NCBI GenBank assembly: GCA_023014485.1
Contig: JAJOZX010006148.1
Span: forward strand, 186,001-250,000
Direction: 5' to 3'
Source of the DNA: Bathynomus jamesi
Lineage: Eukaryota; Arthropoda; Malacostraca; Isopoda; Cirolanidae
Length of the DNA: 64,000 nucleotides
In this document: positions 32,630 to 44,944 of the stretch, piece after piece
Layout: each line of letters starts with the position of its first letter
Numbering within the stretch: position 1 is the first letter of the stretch
Notes under the pieces: model-generated
What the model saw: only the letters and a program-made list of their open reading frames with translations
The model's database searches: none
What the model was told of the DNA's origin: nothing
Made by a program: the position numbers and the translations under genes

Positions 32630-34034
32630 ATGAGCGATTCAGACGGTGCGCTTTCTGACATCGAAAATTTACCTACACCCATTTTTCCACCTACCCCGCG
32701 CCCTTCAAACATACTCCCAAACACACAAACTTCAGATCCAGAACAAGCCAATATGTCTCAGTCTCAAACCCCCCCCAGCATACATTAACTTAGGCAGACT
32801 AGTAAACCTTCCTCATACTGTTTTAATTTTTAAGGGGACCATAGATAATCGCTTTGTTGAACCACGCGTAAGACCTTGGATTGAATCTTTAGAGCAACAT
32901 TTCTTACGCGAAAATACCGATGATGATATAAAAATTAGGGAAGCAAAAAGATTTATCGACCCTAAAGAAGGGAATGCTCATGACACAGTCACCTACGTCC
33001 CATCAATTAGCGAAGCTACAACATGGGACGATTTTAAACAAAACTTATTAGAATTTTTTAAAGAAATAACACTTGCACAACCCTTAGCCACGTTAGAAGC
33101 AGTCTTCCAAGCTAAATGGAAGAAAGAGGAACACGAAGATTTAAACAATTTTATTACACGAACACATAAACTTGTAGGAGAAGCCCTCCGTGCCGCAGAA
33201 AATGCATGTGGCATAACTTTCACTTCGAAACAAAGAAATCTAATAGTAGCAACAACCATTTACCAAAACCTACCCGGAGCACCTAAAAAAAAGTTTCAGG
33301 AGTTTTTAAATGTTGACAAACCTGTAAGTGTAGCCATAAACAAAACACGGGAACATTACCCCGATTTAGCAAACCAAAACTACCGAAAGAGTAGAGAAAC
33401 CCCGTACATTACATTCAACAGCAGCAGCCACAACACCAACAGCAACAACAACAACCCTATAAATCGAGGCCAATGCAGGGACACCACCCCAGAAACAAGC
33501 CCCCCAAACCCAGAATACACGCCCTCCTCCACAGTGTTTTAACTGCGATAGCTTTGGGCACATGATAAGTCAGTGTAATTATCCCTCTTATTGCTCCCAC
33601 TGTCACGAACATGGTCATCGCCGTGGCGATCGCCAAAAGTGTGCTGATAAAGCCCCTGCAGGGTATAGACCCCACTTTCAGAAACCAAACCACCACGTTC
33701 CCAAAACGTATCCCAAAAGTCATCCAATCCCCAGAAACCAGTCCATTCCCAGCCTCAGTCGAACTACCAACCCAATAGATTACGACCACAGGGTCAACCA
33801 CACTCTTACCCCATGTACAAACCTCAGTACAACCAGCAAGGTCAACTAGTTCGGTACGTAGAAGTACCCGTGGAGGAATCATTTTCCCCAGAGTACAGTT
33901 TTCAAGAACACCCTCCAGCGTATGGTAATCCCGTAGAATATGACCCAGGTCCTCCCATAGAAGACCATTCGAGCCCTTTTTTAGACCCTACATTGGAGGC
34001 AGGGTTCAACCTCCGCCCTCCTAAATTACAGTAA
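32630..34034 (+). pseudogene. gag: Gag polyprotein of the errantivirus-like element, frameshifted
   Basis: Starts at ATG 32,630 (MSDSDGALSDIENLPTP). The capsid-like region includes IFKGTIDNRFVEPRVRPWIE, DDFKQNLLEFF and LNNFITRTHKLVGEALRA. Two zinc knuckles follow near 33,535-33,650: CFNCDSFGHMISQC (C-x2-C-x4-H-x4-C) and an atypical CSHCHEHGH...C. A Pro/Gln/Tyr-rich tail ends at 34,034. The frame shifts at a C8 run (32,769-32,776), near a C6 run (33,500-33,505), and again around 33,700-33,740. It would assemble particles and bind RNA. The pol frame overlaps its last about 50 bases. Confidence 0.88.
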
Positions 34035-37000
34035 TGAACCCAGATACGCACACAAACTCCCCATCAGGATAATAGGTGCGGACCTCCTAGATTTAATAAT
34101 AAATTGTAGCACCGATAACCAAGATTTAACTGCTCTCCTAGATACAGGAGCACACGCGACGTTAATTAAGAAACAATGTGTAGATGAATTATTAGAGAAT
34201 ACAAATTACAAATATGAACTTAAGGCACCATCCTGCCAACTCAGAGGAGTTACGGGCACACCCATACCTACATACGGAGAAATTGAGTTATATTTAGAAG
34301 TTGGAAACGCGGTATACCCCGCGAAATGTTGTATAGTGGACACAGTCGCCACCTTTCAGACAGACATCCTACTAGGTATGGATTTTTTTAACCGGAATCA
34401 ATGGGAGATTTACCCAGCCGGAAAGTTAGTAAAGTGTCGAAATAGGACACACCATCTCCGTGAGAATGACAGACAGCTTAATGCTAATAGAATTAGTCAG
34501 TTCAGATTTCCGAAAGAAATAGGAAACCCCCTCCACTTGATAGCAGTTCAAGTCAGCCGGTTGTATCCAGAGGGACAACCGCTCCAGAAATCAGACCCCA
34601 GGGTAATCAGTTCCAGTTGTTGAATCCAGTTGGATCAACACAGTCAGTTTCCAGTCAGTCAGTTTCCAGTCAGTCAGTTTCCAGTCAGCCAGTTTCCAGT
34701 CAGCCAGTTTCCAGTCAGCCAGTTTCCAGTCAGCCAGCTTCAGTTCAGCCAATAAGGCAAATTTTAGTCGCCGAACCAGAGTCAGATTCACAATTTTTCA
34801 TATGCCCTACCGAGCATATAACAGTAGCACCTTATGAGAAGATTTGTTTCCTAGCAAAAGTAGTTAACAGTCAAGGAAAATTATTAGAGTCAGAGCGTAC
34901 TCTGATTACAGAGAAAAGTAATTTCAAAAGAGATGTTCTTATTGCCCAAGTCCTTAGTCAGAGTCAGAATTCAGCTATCCCTGTTGTTTGTTTAAACAAA
35001 GGAAAAAGTCCTATAGAATTAACTTCAAATCAGAAAATAGGAACTGTTTCCACAGTAGAAGTAGATTCAGATTTCCCCATCAGTATGATAAATCGTGTTT
35101 CCAGTTCCTTAGAGTTAAATCCTTCAGTATTAAAAGAATATAAGAAATGTCTGGAGCACTCCCTTCAGGAGTCACCAGCTTTACAGGATCCCAAACTAAT
35201 GGAATCACTTCTCGATTTCCTGATAAGAAATAGAGATGTGATTGCCCTAAAAGGAGATCCTCTGGGCCGAACTAATTTGGTCCCTTTTGAAATCAAGTTG
35301 GAACCCAATTCCAAACCCATTTTCATTCCTCCCTATCGGGTTCCACATTCCCAATTAGTCACTATTGAGGAACACATCAAGGACATGTTGGAGCAGGATG
35401 TCATTCAGCCTTCAGCTAGTCCCTGGTCCGCTCCTATGATTCTCGTCTCCAAAAAGGACGGAACATCTCGCCCTTGTATAGATTTTAGACGCCTGAACAA
35501 CATTACCATCCCAGACCGTTTCCCGATTCCAAACATGCAGGAAACAATTCTGAACGTAGGGAAAGCGAACTTTTTTCATCCCTCGATTTAGCATCGGGTT
35601 ATTGGCAAATGGAGGTCAGTCCCGAATCTCGGGCATTGACTGCTTTCTCCACTAACCGAGGCCATTACGAATTCCAGGTTTTACCTTTCGGAGTCCGAAA
35701 TGGGCCTGCTAATTTCTCTAGGTTGATGAATATAGTCCTTTCCGACCTATTAGGTGTCGAAGCTCTCGTTTATCTTGACGATATTATCGTCTACAGTTCG
35801 GACATAAAAACACACTTTCAACGCCTTCAGAATGTGCTATCACACTTGAGAAAAGCACACCTTAAACTGAAGCTTGCAAAGTGCAATTTTTTACAAGAAT
35901 CCCTGGTATACCTAGGATTCCTACTCTCGTCCACAGGAATTAAACCTGATCCAGCCAAACTCGAAGCCCTGGAAAGGTACCCTGTACCCAAAACCATCGA
36001 CGACGCCCGTGCATTTATTGGTTTTGTCGGATTCTATCGGAACTTTATCCCCCAATTTTCAAATATTGCTAAACCCATTACTAATTTGTTCCAGAAAAAT
36101 TCGAAATTTAACTGGGAATCCGATCACCAACATGCCTTTGAAACTTTAATTAATAAACTAACCTGTCATCCCATTTTACAATATCCTGATTACACAAGAC
36201 CCTTCATCATAGCCACAGATGCTTCCTCCTATGGACTAGGAGCCGTCCTGTTACAGGACGTAGACGGTGTGGAATTACCCATTGCTTATGCCAGTCAACT
36301 TCTCTCTGCACCTCAACGGAATTATTCCACTACGGACCGAGAGGCCCTAGCGGTATATTGGGCTTTGAAAAAATTCCGAAATATCGTCTATGGCTACGAT
36401 GTAACCATCAAGACTGATCATAAGCCACTCACGTACCTCTTCAAGGACAAGCTACTTGAAGGACGATTGAGTAGATGGGCTCTGTTGATTCAGGACTTTG
36501 CAGCAAAAATCGTATACAAACCGGGAAAACTGCAAGTTATTCCAGACGGATTGTCGAGACTCAAGCCCGACGCCCAAGTGAATAAAATAGGAATTCTTCC
36601 TGTGTTCGACTACGAGTGTCTGCAATACTCCCAACAACAGGACCAACACACCCAAAACCTTCGGGCGCGCCTGGAACAAAAGGAACCATCGAAGGTAAAA
36701 GAACAGTACAACCTCAAAGATGGGCTCGTACATTTCAGGAACGAAGATGGAAATGACCTCGTGGAGATACCAAAGGATCTCGTCGATATAGCCATTGGAC
36801 TTTGTCACGACTCACCTTTGTATGGACACATGGGGCCGGATCGCACCATCAAGAGTCTTTTGGAGCGATACCACTTTCCCGAGATGAACAGAAAGGTACA
36901 AGAATACATCGCCGAATGTCCGTCGTGTTTAAAGCATAAGGGCAACGTACCATCCACAGCTCCGATGCATAAATATCCAGTATGCCAAAGGCCCTGGCAA

Positions 37001-38356
37001 AGAACTGGAATGGATATACTGGGACCATTTCCCAAAACGTCAAAGGGAAATCAGTACATCATTGTGTTTACGGACCACTTCTCGCGTTACAGCGAAGTAG
37101 CCGCCATTCCAGACCAGACCTCGGAAACTGTGGCAAGAGCCCTAGTGGAACGCGTCATCCAAAATCATACCACTCCTTCCATCCTAATCTCGGATAACGC
37201 CCTTAGTTTCACTTCCAAACTGTTCGAGTCACTCTGTAACATGTGTAAAATTAAAAATACACACATTGTGGCATACCATCCGCAGGCAAACGGCTTAGTG
37301 GAAAGGCACAATCGAAAGATCTTGGAAGCCCTGCGCCACGTTGTCGATGCATCCTCCCGTACATGGGATGATTCCCTTCCCATGGTACAAACAGCCATCA
37401 ACAATGGCTATAATGTGTCCATCGGGGACACCCCTCATTTCGTCCTCTATCACTACGACAAGCGTCTACCTTTTGATTTGCCCGACCAAACCGACCCGGC
37501 AGTTCTAACATCTTCCGAAATGGCAGAAGCAAATCAGCAACTAGCTGAACGATCTTTCAAGATTTTTGACATAATCCGCTATGCCCTCGACCAACGAAAC
37601 CAACAGATGGAGCAAGAGCAACATAGGCGTCATCCCCGTCAACGGACTATAATCGTCGGTATGCGATGTTATCTGAAGAGCGTGAAACCGCCAGGTGCTC
37701 ATCGCAAATTATACCCAAAATGGGATGGCCCATATAGGATTATGAAAAACCTCGGAAAAAATCGTTATGAAATCCTCGACCTCCGGGATCATTCCAAACT
37801 AAAGATCATTCACGCTGACAATTTGAAGATAGCTTCCGAACAACACCTTCCCAAAAAACAGCTGCCAGGCGTTCGAGCCGCCTATCCTTCAAAAGGTCAA
37901 GATATTAACAAATCGGGCAGGGATCAAAAAACTGAAGTGGTCACCGCGGGAACCGCTACCCATGACGAAGATTGGTACCTCGTAATACCACCAGTACTCG
38001 AGGCAATCTCTGAACAAGAGGAGGCCCCAGAGCCAAGCGTCCCATCGGACCCAGACCCTGGAGAAACCCCTTCGAGAGGATCACTCAGTGGAACTCCACC
38101 ATCTCCTCCAACTCCACCATCTCCTCTGTCACCACCCTCACCGATTGATGATCGACGCACGGACCCTACATACCGCCCGCAAATGCATCACCCACGTGAA
38201 CTAGAACCTTCACATAAGAAACGAACCCGCTCAGAATCCGAGCTCAACGGTCGACCCCCATTGCCACCAAAACGAGGCCGACCCCTTCGCCCACAAACAC
38301 AAGTATCCACACAACCACCCCCAGCTCCGTATAACCTAAGGCGTAGAAATGAATAA
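33985..38356 (+). pseudogene. pol: Pol polyprotein: protease, RT, RNase H, integrase
   Basis: Protease: LLDTGAHATL near 34,135 and DILLGMDFF near 34,362. A Ser/Gln repeat linker (34,637-34,745). RT: SPWSAPMILVSKKDGT, then LPFGVRNGPANFSRLMN and YLDDIIVYS near 35,770. RNase H: ATDASSYGLGAVLLQ and TDREALAVYWALKKF. Integrase: H2C2 zinc finger (about 36,806-36,940), D in GMDILGPF, D in ISDNALSF, E in GLVERHN. A GPY/F module (WDGPYRIM) is near 37,725, then a long Pro-rich, basic C-terminal tail. Frame breaks: about 34,620 and a T6 run (35,571-35,576) inside RT. From 35,609 the remaining 915 codons are open. All catalytic residues are present. Confidence 0.93.
34637..34745 (+). repeat. 15-base tandem repeat encoding SVSSQ/PVSSQ
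   Basis: About seven copies of cagtcagtttccagt encode a Ser/Gln/Val/Pro linker between protease and RT. The first copies have tcagtt and the later ones cagtt, showing progressive change. Confidence 0.9.
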
Positions 38357-40082
38357 AATTGTCCCCCTTATAATTTTCCAAATTATTTACTCTTGTAGCC
38401 TAGCATTAAAATTTCTACCGGAGTTGTTATAGAAAAACTTGCAGAAGGTAAATTTTTGAAAGGGCACGCAGACCTTTATATAAATTTGCAACCCCCTGCT
38501 AGAATTAAAATCAATCTCCTTCAGATACAAACCCAATTAAAAACGTTTGAAAGTAAAGTCCAGAATTCTTTCCAAGGAAAAGATCAGATTAGTCGCGTTC
38601 TGTTAGAAAATACCCTCGAAAATATTCAAACTACAGCACGCGCCCTATCAGAAATATTAGCCTTACCATGGATACAAACTGAAACTAAAAATTCAGAAAA
38701 CTTTAACCAAAGAAGTAAAAGGGGACTGATAGATATAGGAGGGAAACTGTTCAAAGGTTTATTCGGATTAGCAACCGAAGAAGATATTAAAAGAATTGAA
38801 CTTAAATTGAATCTCTTCGCGCGAAATCGACAATATAATGGACACATGTTAGAACAAACTATTAGGTCATTACACGAAAACAATCGCTTCCTCCACTCCC
38901 TTTCGGACAGATTCACATACCTTGAATCCATGTTAGCTCAATACAAAGAACACAAAAGATATCTAGAATTAATAGAGATAATGAACCTACAAGTAACCCT
39001 AATCGATAAATACTTACAACGAATAACTACGATTCATTCCAAGGTTTTGCGTGCAACCCAGCTAGCCCATGGAAAAATCACTCTTTCCACCCTAATACCA
39101 TGGGAAATACTTCAGTCCTTGATTCACACCGCCCAGTCACAATTAAAATTATCACCCATATTCCCACTCAACCACACTAATTACCCTCAATTTCTAGAAT
39201 ACACCTGGACTGTACATGGACCACGCCCCTACACATACCTCATAATTATACCATTTTTCGATGTCCTCACTTATGACGTATATAAATTTCACCCTTTCCC
39301 AACACCCTACCAAAAACTCTAATGTCTATCGATTGTATTTACCCACCGTACCACCTTACCTTTTCCTCACCAAAGATCTATCAGCTTATTCTATGATGTC
39401 AGATAGCGACGTCCGGCATTGCCGATTCCCGCAACCAAATAAACAACTCGTCTGCCCTCCACTCAAACCAGTTATTCTTCCAACTACTAGGTCTTGCTTT
39501 ATCGATTAATTCGTGACCGGCATGCCCCGTATGTTCATTTAAAAAATTTCATTCCCCTAAAACCATCCAACTACGAATTGGACCAGACATCTGGGTTTCT
39601 TCGCGAACAGGACTGCCGCTACTCTCGAGTGTCCATCGAATTATTCCCTCATCACAATCCCTATGGTTATTCGGCTACCAATTGGTTGCTCCTTGCGTTC
39701 AAAAGCCCTCCAAATATACAACCCGTACAAGGTTACCCTTAATAACTCATACCCATTCCCGTCGCAAATTAAATTTAAACCCGTCATAGAGATCTTAAAT
39801 CTCTCCATAAAACCTGTAACCATCCTACCCGAACTACATGCCCCTGAATGGAATGATCAATTGAGCCGGTTTAAAATTTCGGATGATAACCAAAATAACC
39901 TCTTACAAATACTACAACCGGTAACCATTTTCTCAACATCTGCCGTTAGTATCATTATTGTATGTGCTATTATCCTCGGTATATTTGTGGTGAAAAGATC
40001 ATTCTGGGAACAAAGAAAACCAAGTGACACGGAACATGAAACTATTTATGCACGACCAAGAGTGCGTACCCAGACCACGTGA
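38349..40082 (+). pseudogene. env: Env: insect errantivirus/baculovirus-F-type fusion glycoprotein, frame-broken
   Basis: The ATG at 38,349 overlaps the pol stop and starts a hydrophobic signal peptide (MNKIVPLIIFQIIYSCSLA). The next frame carries a furin-type site RSKR followed by a Gly-rich hydrophobic fusion-peptide-like segment and the heptad-rich region typical of this family (38,700-39,100). Later frames (39,261-39,509; 39,494-39,742; 39,663-40,082) give the cysteine-bearing ectodomain and a C-terminal membrane span (ending IIIVCAIILGIFVV) with a short basic tail. It would mediate membrane fusion. At least four frame breaks separate these parts, one near an A4T3 run at about 38,408. Only description is given; no joined product is proposed. 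Confidence 0.85.
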
Positions 40083-40207
40083 ACTAGACTTAACCACCCG
40101 ACTTATGTTGTATATATAAATCTGTATTATAAAACCCATAGTTATCATCTAGTTAGCATTAGTTAGGATGTTACATTATTATATTAATATCATTCTAGAG
40201 GAAGCCC

Positions 40208-41286
40208 TGTAAAAATGAACCATAAATAATTCCCATATTCCTATATTATCTTATTCTTCATGTAATTCTTGTATTCATTTATATAGTTCTTGTATCCATT
40301 TTAAGAAAAAGTATCCATTTTAAGAAATATCCATTTTAAAAATTCATGTGTTATATGGTTCATGTATTTATATAATCCTGTATATTCTTATATATTTAAC
40401 TTTATATAATGCCTATACTCATATGTATGTACGTGTGTGTATTCATTTTTACATAAGGACCAAAATCGCCCAACGCGAGTTTGGATAAAATTTTTGATTT
40501 GCTTTCTACTTTGCTAAATAATTGGTGACCTGTTGTTTTTTAAAATCTCATAATCATTTTTTTAGATTTCGCTTAATAAGGAATCCTGCTTAAGCTTTGC
40601 AATGTTCATATTTTGTATACATTCTCTTTCGTTATAAAAGATGAGATCATGTCTTGCCTAAGCATTAAAATTGTACATCTTAAACCTTAAAATTTTACTC
40701 ATATGCATATTTTAGTGTAAAGATGCATAGTCCGATTTCCACTTTTAGTTAACTTGGCAGATCATGATAACATCAGATCTGAAAAGTCGCGGTTTAAGAT
40801 AAAAATATGGTTTCGTCTTCAAATATTTTGTTTACTCGTTCAAGCCTTACCACAGCTGAAAATTTACTTTATTTTCGAATATTGTGCAAAAATAATACAG
40901 CCTTTTTAGCATTTAATAATAATGATGTTAGCAGTTTTTGGGTATATAAACCCAGTAAAAATCTTCCATTGTCATTCAGAAGCTAATTCAGAGGCTGAGC
41001 ACTACCTGTACATTTTAGCAGTAAATTACAGTAAAGATAGTTTTTATCTTATCCTTCGAGCCTTGCTCTCTTCAGAAGAACTTAGTCATTAAACTTTCCG
41101 GATACGCTATAAGAAGAGTCCGGAACCTTCAGCATTTTTAGTAAGTCTATCAGAGTCCTCCGAGCCACTATAGAAGAACTCGGAGAGTAATATAGAAGAA
41201 AACTACTGCAAGTCACACATCCGTTGCTGCCACCTAACTAGAACCCCCGTCGACTTCGAACCACCCGGGCCATAGACGGAGGGGTT

Positions 41287-41290
<4 letters not shown>
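40208..41290 (+). repeat. 3' LTR
   Basis: Same boundaries (TGTAAAAATG...TTAACA) and almost the same sequence as the 5' LTR. Followed at once by (TA)n (41,291-41,322). Confidence 0.95.
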
Positions 41291-41322
<32 letters not shown>

Positions 41323-41325
<3 letters not shown>

Positions 41326-41451
41326 GTAATGTCGCAACATTATACGAAAAATGAGTTCCCCAACTAATTTTCTCAGCATATCTCCGGTCGCATCATGTTA
41401 AATGGAAAAAAATTATAATAATAAAAAACCCTTCAAAGCCAGGAATATATA

Positions 41452-41486
<35 letters not shown>

Positions 41487-41488
41487 CG

Positions 41489-41564
<76 letters not shown>

Positions 41565-41850
41565 TATATAACACACACAACCTACTTTATAATTAAGCAG
41601 AAGCCGAGTCAATAAACATTACGCGACAACGTTAATACAACTTGGTGCATACTTCAACAGCCGAGAGAACACAAGCTTTTGCGTCCAGAGATGTTTTCCG
41701 TACTAACCCTCTGCACTCGAGATAATAGAAGCATTTCATATAGATCTGATGTAAAACATAGGGTCCCATAAATGGAGTATTAACCATAAACGTATGATTT
41801 TGCATTATGCAAAATAATGCGTGTTCATGCGTGATATATATAAATATATA
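41323..41850. repeat. (TA)n-rich stretch with short unique pieces
   Basis: (TA)n at 41,445-41,577. The unique piece 41,580-41,795 shows no gene. From about 41,795 the sequence (gcaaaataatgcgtgttcatg) is an inverted copy of 43,120-43,170. Confidence 0.7.
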
Positions 41851-42121
41851 TACACACAGGGTGTTATCAAATTATGTTTCATAAATTAGTATACATATTC
41901 AGGACGTCGAAGTGAAGAGAAAAGTTTCTATGAACACAAATCGGCAATCGGTTCGTTTCCGAGATACTTTGCTTTTTTGCCGAGGACAATCCAATTAAAA
42001 TGAAAGTCATTAAAGTTTATCAAAGTTTTTTACAGCAAGTACTCAAATGGTTTCCCTGCATCAGAGTACATGCTTCAACGCGTTTTGAACATTTTTCCGC
42101 GTACGTTCGAAACACACACAA

Positions 42122-42713
42122 TTTAGGGTGGATCGATTTTACATTTTTTTCGATTTCCATATTCTAATAGAGACAAAACCTTGCGCATGCATGAGAAAAT
42201 AGCCTCTGCAAAATCTTAGCTTAATAGGTAATCATCTTCTGCCCCCGGCAGAGCGATGAAAATCATATTTTAGAGTCAAAAACGTATTTTTAAACCATAG
42301 CCTAGAGTCATAAAATTTGCGTGTGTGTTATTTCATGCCTAAGCAACGATATAAATGCTATGGAAATATATAAATGCATTATTTAAGACAAAGAGCCGAT
42401 CTGAAAATATGTATATTATACATATTTTCAGATCGGTTCTTTGTCTTAAATAATGCATTTATATATTTCCCATAGCATTTATATCGTTGCTTAGGCATGA
42501 AATAACACACACGCAAAATTTTATGACTCTAGGCTAGGGTTTAAAAATACGTTTTTGACTCTAAAATATGATTTTCATCGCTCTGCCGGGGGCAGAAGAT
42601 GATTACCTATTAAGCTAAGATTTTGCAGAGGCTATTTTCTCATGCATGCGCAAGTTTCTGTCTCTATTAGAATATGGAAATCGAAAAAAAATGTAAAATC
42701 GATCCACCCTAAA
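42122..42713. repeat. 592-base near-perfect palindrome
   Basis: Starts tttagggtggatcgatttta and ends in its mirror, ccaccctaaa. The centre is gaaaatatgtatattatac at about 42,405-42,430. Only a handful of mismatches are visible across about 295-base arms. Non-coding. It is probably a fold-back transposon inserted into the mariner derivative. Confidence 0.9.
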
Positions 42714-42759
42714 CATGGTTGCGTATTGTTTCTGACAAGCTTGAACACGTTGCCACAAT

Positions 42760-42954
42760 TCATCCGTTATTAACCTCTCTCGCATAAACAAGATTTGTTA
42801 AATAACCCCATAAGAAAAAGTCAATTGCATTTACGTCCGGAGATTTGGGTGGCCAAGCGACGGGACCATGCCGCCCATGTATGTATTCTGATGCAGGGAA
42901 ACCATTTTGAGCACTTGCTGTAAATAAACTTTGATAAACTTTAATGACTTTCAT
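42760..42954 (-). pseudogene. Transposase fragment with third catalytic block
   Basis: Reads HGPVAWPPKSPDVNAIDFFL followed by WGYLTNLVYA, the D/E-box region of Tc/mariner-like transposases (WPPRSPDLTPLDFFLWG type). The remainder is missing or inverted into the left arm. Confidence 0.75.
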
Positions 42955-43095
42955 TTTAATTGGATTGTCCTCGGCAAAAAAGCAAAGTATCTCGGAAACG
43001 AACTGATTGCGGATTTGTGTTCATAGAAACTTTTCTCTTCACTTCGACGTCCTGAATATGTATACTAATTTATGAAACATAATTTGATAACACCC

Positions 43096-43126
<31 letters not shown>

Positions 43127-43154
43127 TTTTTTTTATATATATCACACATGAACA

Positions 43155-43275
43155 CGCATTATTTTGCATAATGCATAAATCCGCATAAATGTGCATAAAC
43201 ACGCATTATTTTGCATAATGCATAAATCCGCATAAATGCATAAATCGGCATAATGCATAAATCCGCATAAATTTG
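43155..43275. repeat. gcataaatccgcataaat minisatellite
   Basis: Eight or so variants of gcataaatccgcataaat and gcattattttgcataat. It is followed at about 43,275-43,360 by another diverged copy of the mariner end (aatttgataacaccgtgtg) and then (GT)n to 43,393. Confidence 0.75.
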
Positions 43276-43357
43276 TGGATTTATATTCATAGGAACTTTT
43301 TGTTCACTTTGACATCCTGAATATGTATGCTAATTTATGAAACATAATTTGATAACA

Positions 43358-43393
<36 letters not shown>

Positions 43394-43397
<4 letters not shown>

Positions 43398-44025
43398 AAA
43401 AGACATTACCATTGGCATTACAAAAGGTTTTGACACTGCTTCCCTGTTAAATTACTTTATAATGAGTTTCGCACTTAATATGTATGCTGATGCGACGTGT
43501 TTTTTTTTCTTTTTTTCTTTTTTTACACTTTCTTTTTGCCAAAAAAAACATCGACGCCTCAAAAATCTTTTTTTTTTTCATTGTTACTCAAAAGTAATTT
43601 TATTTAAAATGCAATTTAGAATTGCGAAGCCGCGCAAAACCCTTCTTTTCCATATCTCAAAATCATATTAATTCTTACTATTAAACAGTAAGAGTAATTC
43701 ATTATTAATTTTTAATATATATTACCAAGACCCATAAAATGATACAAATATGATTTAATTAAATGCCTATCTAATAAAATAACAACTTCAAAGGGATGAA
43801 ATAATGCAAAAAACCTTCTTTCGCCGTATCCTATAGGAACATATTAACTCGCGTTGATAATGATTGAGACTAATTTATTAGTTTAATTTATAACATTAAT
43901 TAGATATCAATAAGTTTCGTAATTTCGGCTATGATGATATGGTTGAGATTTTGAATATGGCATTCGTTCCTGATCGCTCCTATGAAAAAATACGGAAGAG
44001 TTGAAAATATTACTCACTGTCTACA
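43394..44025. other. AT-rich stretch without a gene
   Basis: Poly-T and poly-A runs; nothing recognised. Confidence 0.45.
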
Positions 44026-44027
44026 CC

Positions 44028-44405
44028 AGTGATTTTTAAACATTTACGCAACGGATCGGCAAAAACCAGCTATAAAATACCGCGGACCGGCAATTGGGAA
44101 CCATTTCACTCAGGGTTTATACCTCAGCACGCCATACATCTCTAACAGAGGTAAACAGTAATATTTTAATAAAAACAAAAAAAAAAAACGATTGTCGATA
44201 ACGTGAACAACATTAGTCAGCTGAATACACTTTAATAAGTTGTTTATTTACTCATAATTCTGTAATAATGCAGAAAATAGACATGACGGTATTTGCAAAT
44301 CATGATCAAACAACGATAACACTACAGCACAAACACTACAGCCGGACAGAAACACGTATGCGGACCGCAGAGAAAATTAATTGGTGGCCCGTTTTCTCTA
44401 GGGCC
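44028..44405. mobile_element. Possible hAT non-autonomous remnant
   Basis: The left side (ccagtgatttttaaacattt then gcggaccggcaa) resembles the CAGTGGTTCTTAAAC-type hAT ends. gcggaccgcagag and ggtggcccg near the right side fit the same family. The right terminus is not clean. Confidence 0.35.
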
Positions 44406-44639
44406 TAAGTCTAACATCAATTAATACAAAATCTTTTATAATTTTTACACGCACTGGATATTTTTCTTTGTTTTATAACATTTCCAAAGTATTTTATCAA
44501 CTATATACTTATCTATACATTGGATTTCAAAAATAAAAGAACTTGTGAGTAGTTACTAAGCCTCTGCCTAAGTCTAAACTGTTCGTCTACGTTTAATTAA
44601 AAGAAAACCTATTTCATATATTTAAACTATACCTACAGA

Positions 44640-44822
44640 ATATTCTTTGGTTTCTACAATATACCAATAATTCATAGAAAAATTATGTATTTATTTTCTA
44701 TGTAAGCGGCCTCTTTATTGGAAAGAACCAAAAAAACCACCTCGCAAAAAACAGGTTTTTTACAAAATAAAAGCAAAAACTTTTTCTATAAATTATTGGT
44801 ACATGTTGTAGAAACAAAAGAA
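44640..44822. mobile_element. Fold-back MITE
   Basis: Left arm attctttggtttctacaat followed by ataccaataattcatagaaaaa. The right arm is its reverse complement with a few changes (tttttctataaattattggt...ttgtagaaac). Arms are about 42 bases with an unrelated 100-base middle. A (CA)n-(TA)n-(GT)n tract follows to about 44,943. Confidence 0.7.
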
Positions 44823-44842
44823 TACACACACACACCACACAC

Positions 44843-44944
<102 letters not shown>

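Larger units (their letters stand above)
30825..41290 (+). mobile_element. Errantivirus-like LTR retroelement (Ty3/gypsy with env), full length
   Basis: It has two LTRs of about 1.08 kb, a primer-binding site, gag, pol (PR-RT-RNase H-IN), env and a short purine tract (agaggaag, 40,197-40,204) before the 3' LTR. Order and content are those of insect errantiviruses, endogenous retrovirus-like elements with a possible infectious stage. The LTRs are nearly identical, so the insertion is young. The flanks differ: (TG)n on the left, (TA)n on the right, and no clear 4-base target duplication. All three genes have frame breaks, several at homopolymers. Confidence 0.92.
41857..43097. mobile_element. 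Mariner-like derivative with long inverted arms and a nested palindrome
   Basis: Ends CAGGGTGTTATCAAATTATG (41,857) and its mirror (43,097) begin inverted arms of about 200 bases. The arms include part of the transposase coding region. The interior is interrupted by a separate 592-base palindrome (42,122-42,713). Flanking sequence on both sides is also inverted beyond the ends. Confidence 0.8.

Noticed and set aside
33366..33882. Minus-strand ORFs opposite gag
   Set aside because: Shadows of the Gln/Asn/Pro-rich gag coding strand.
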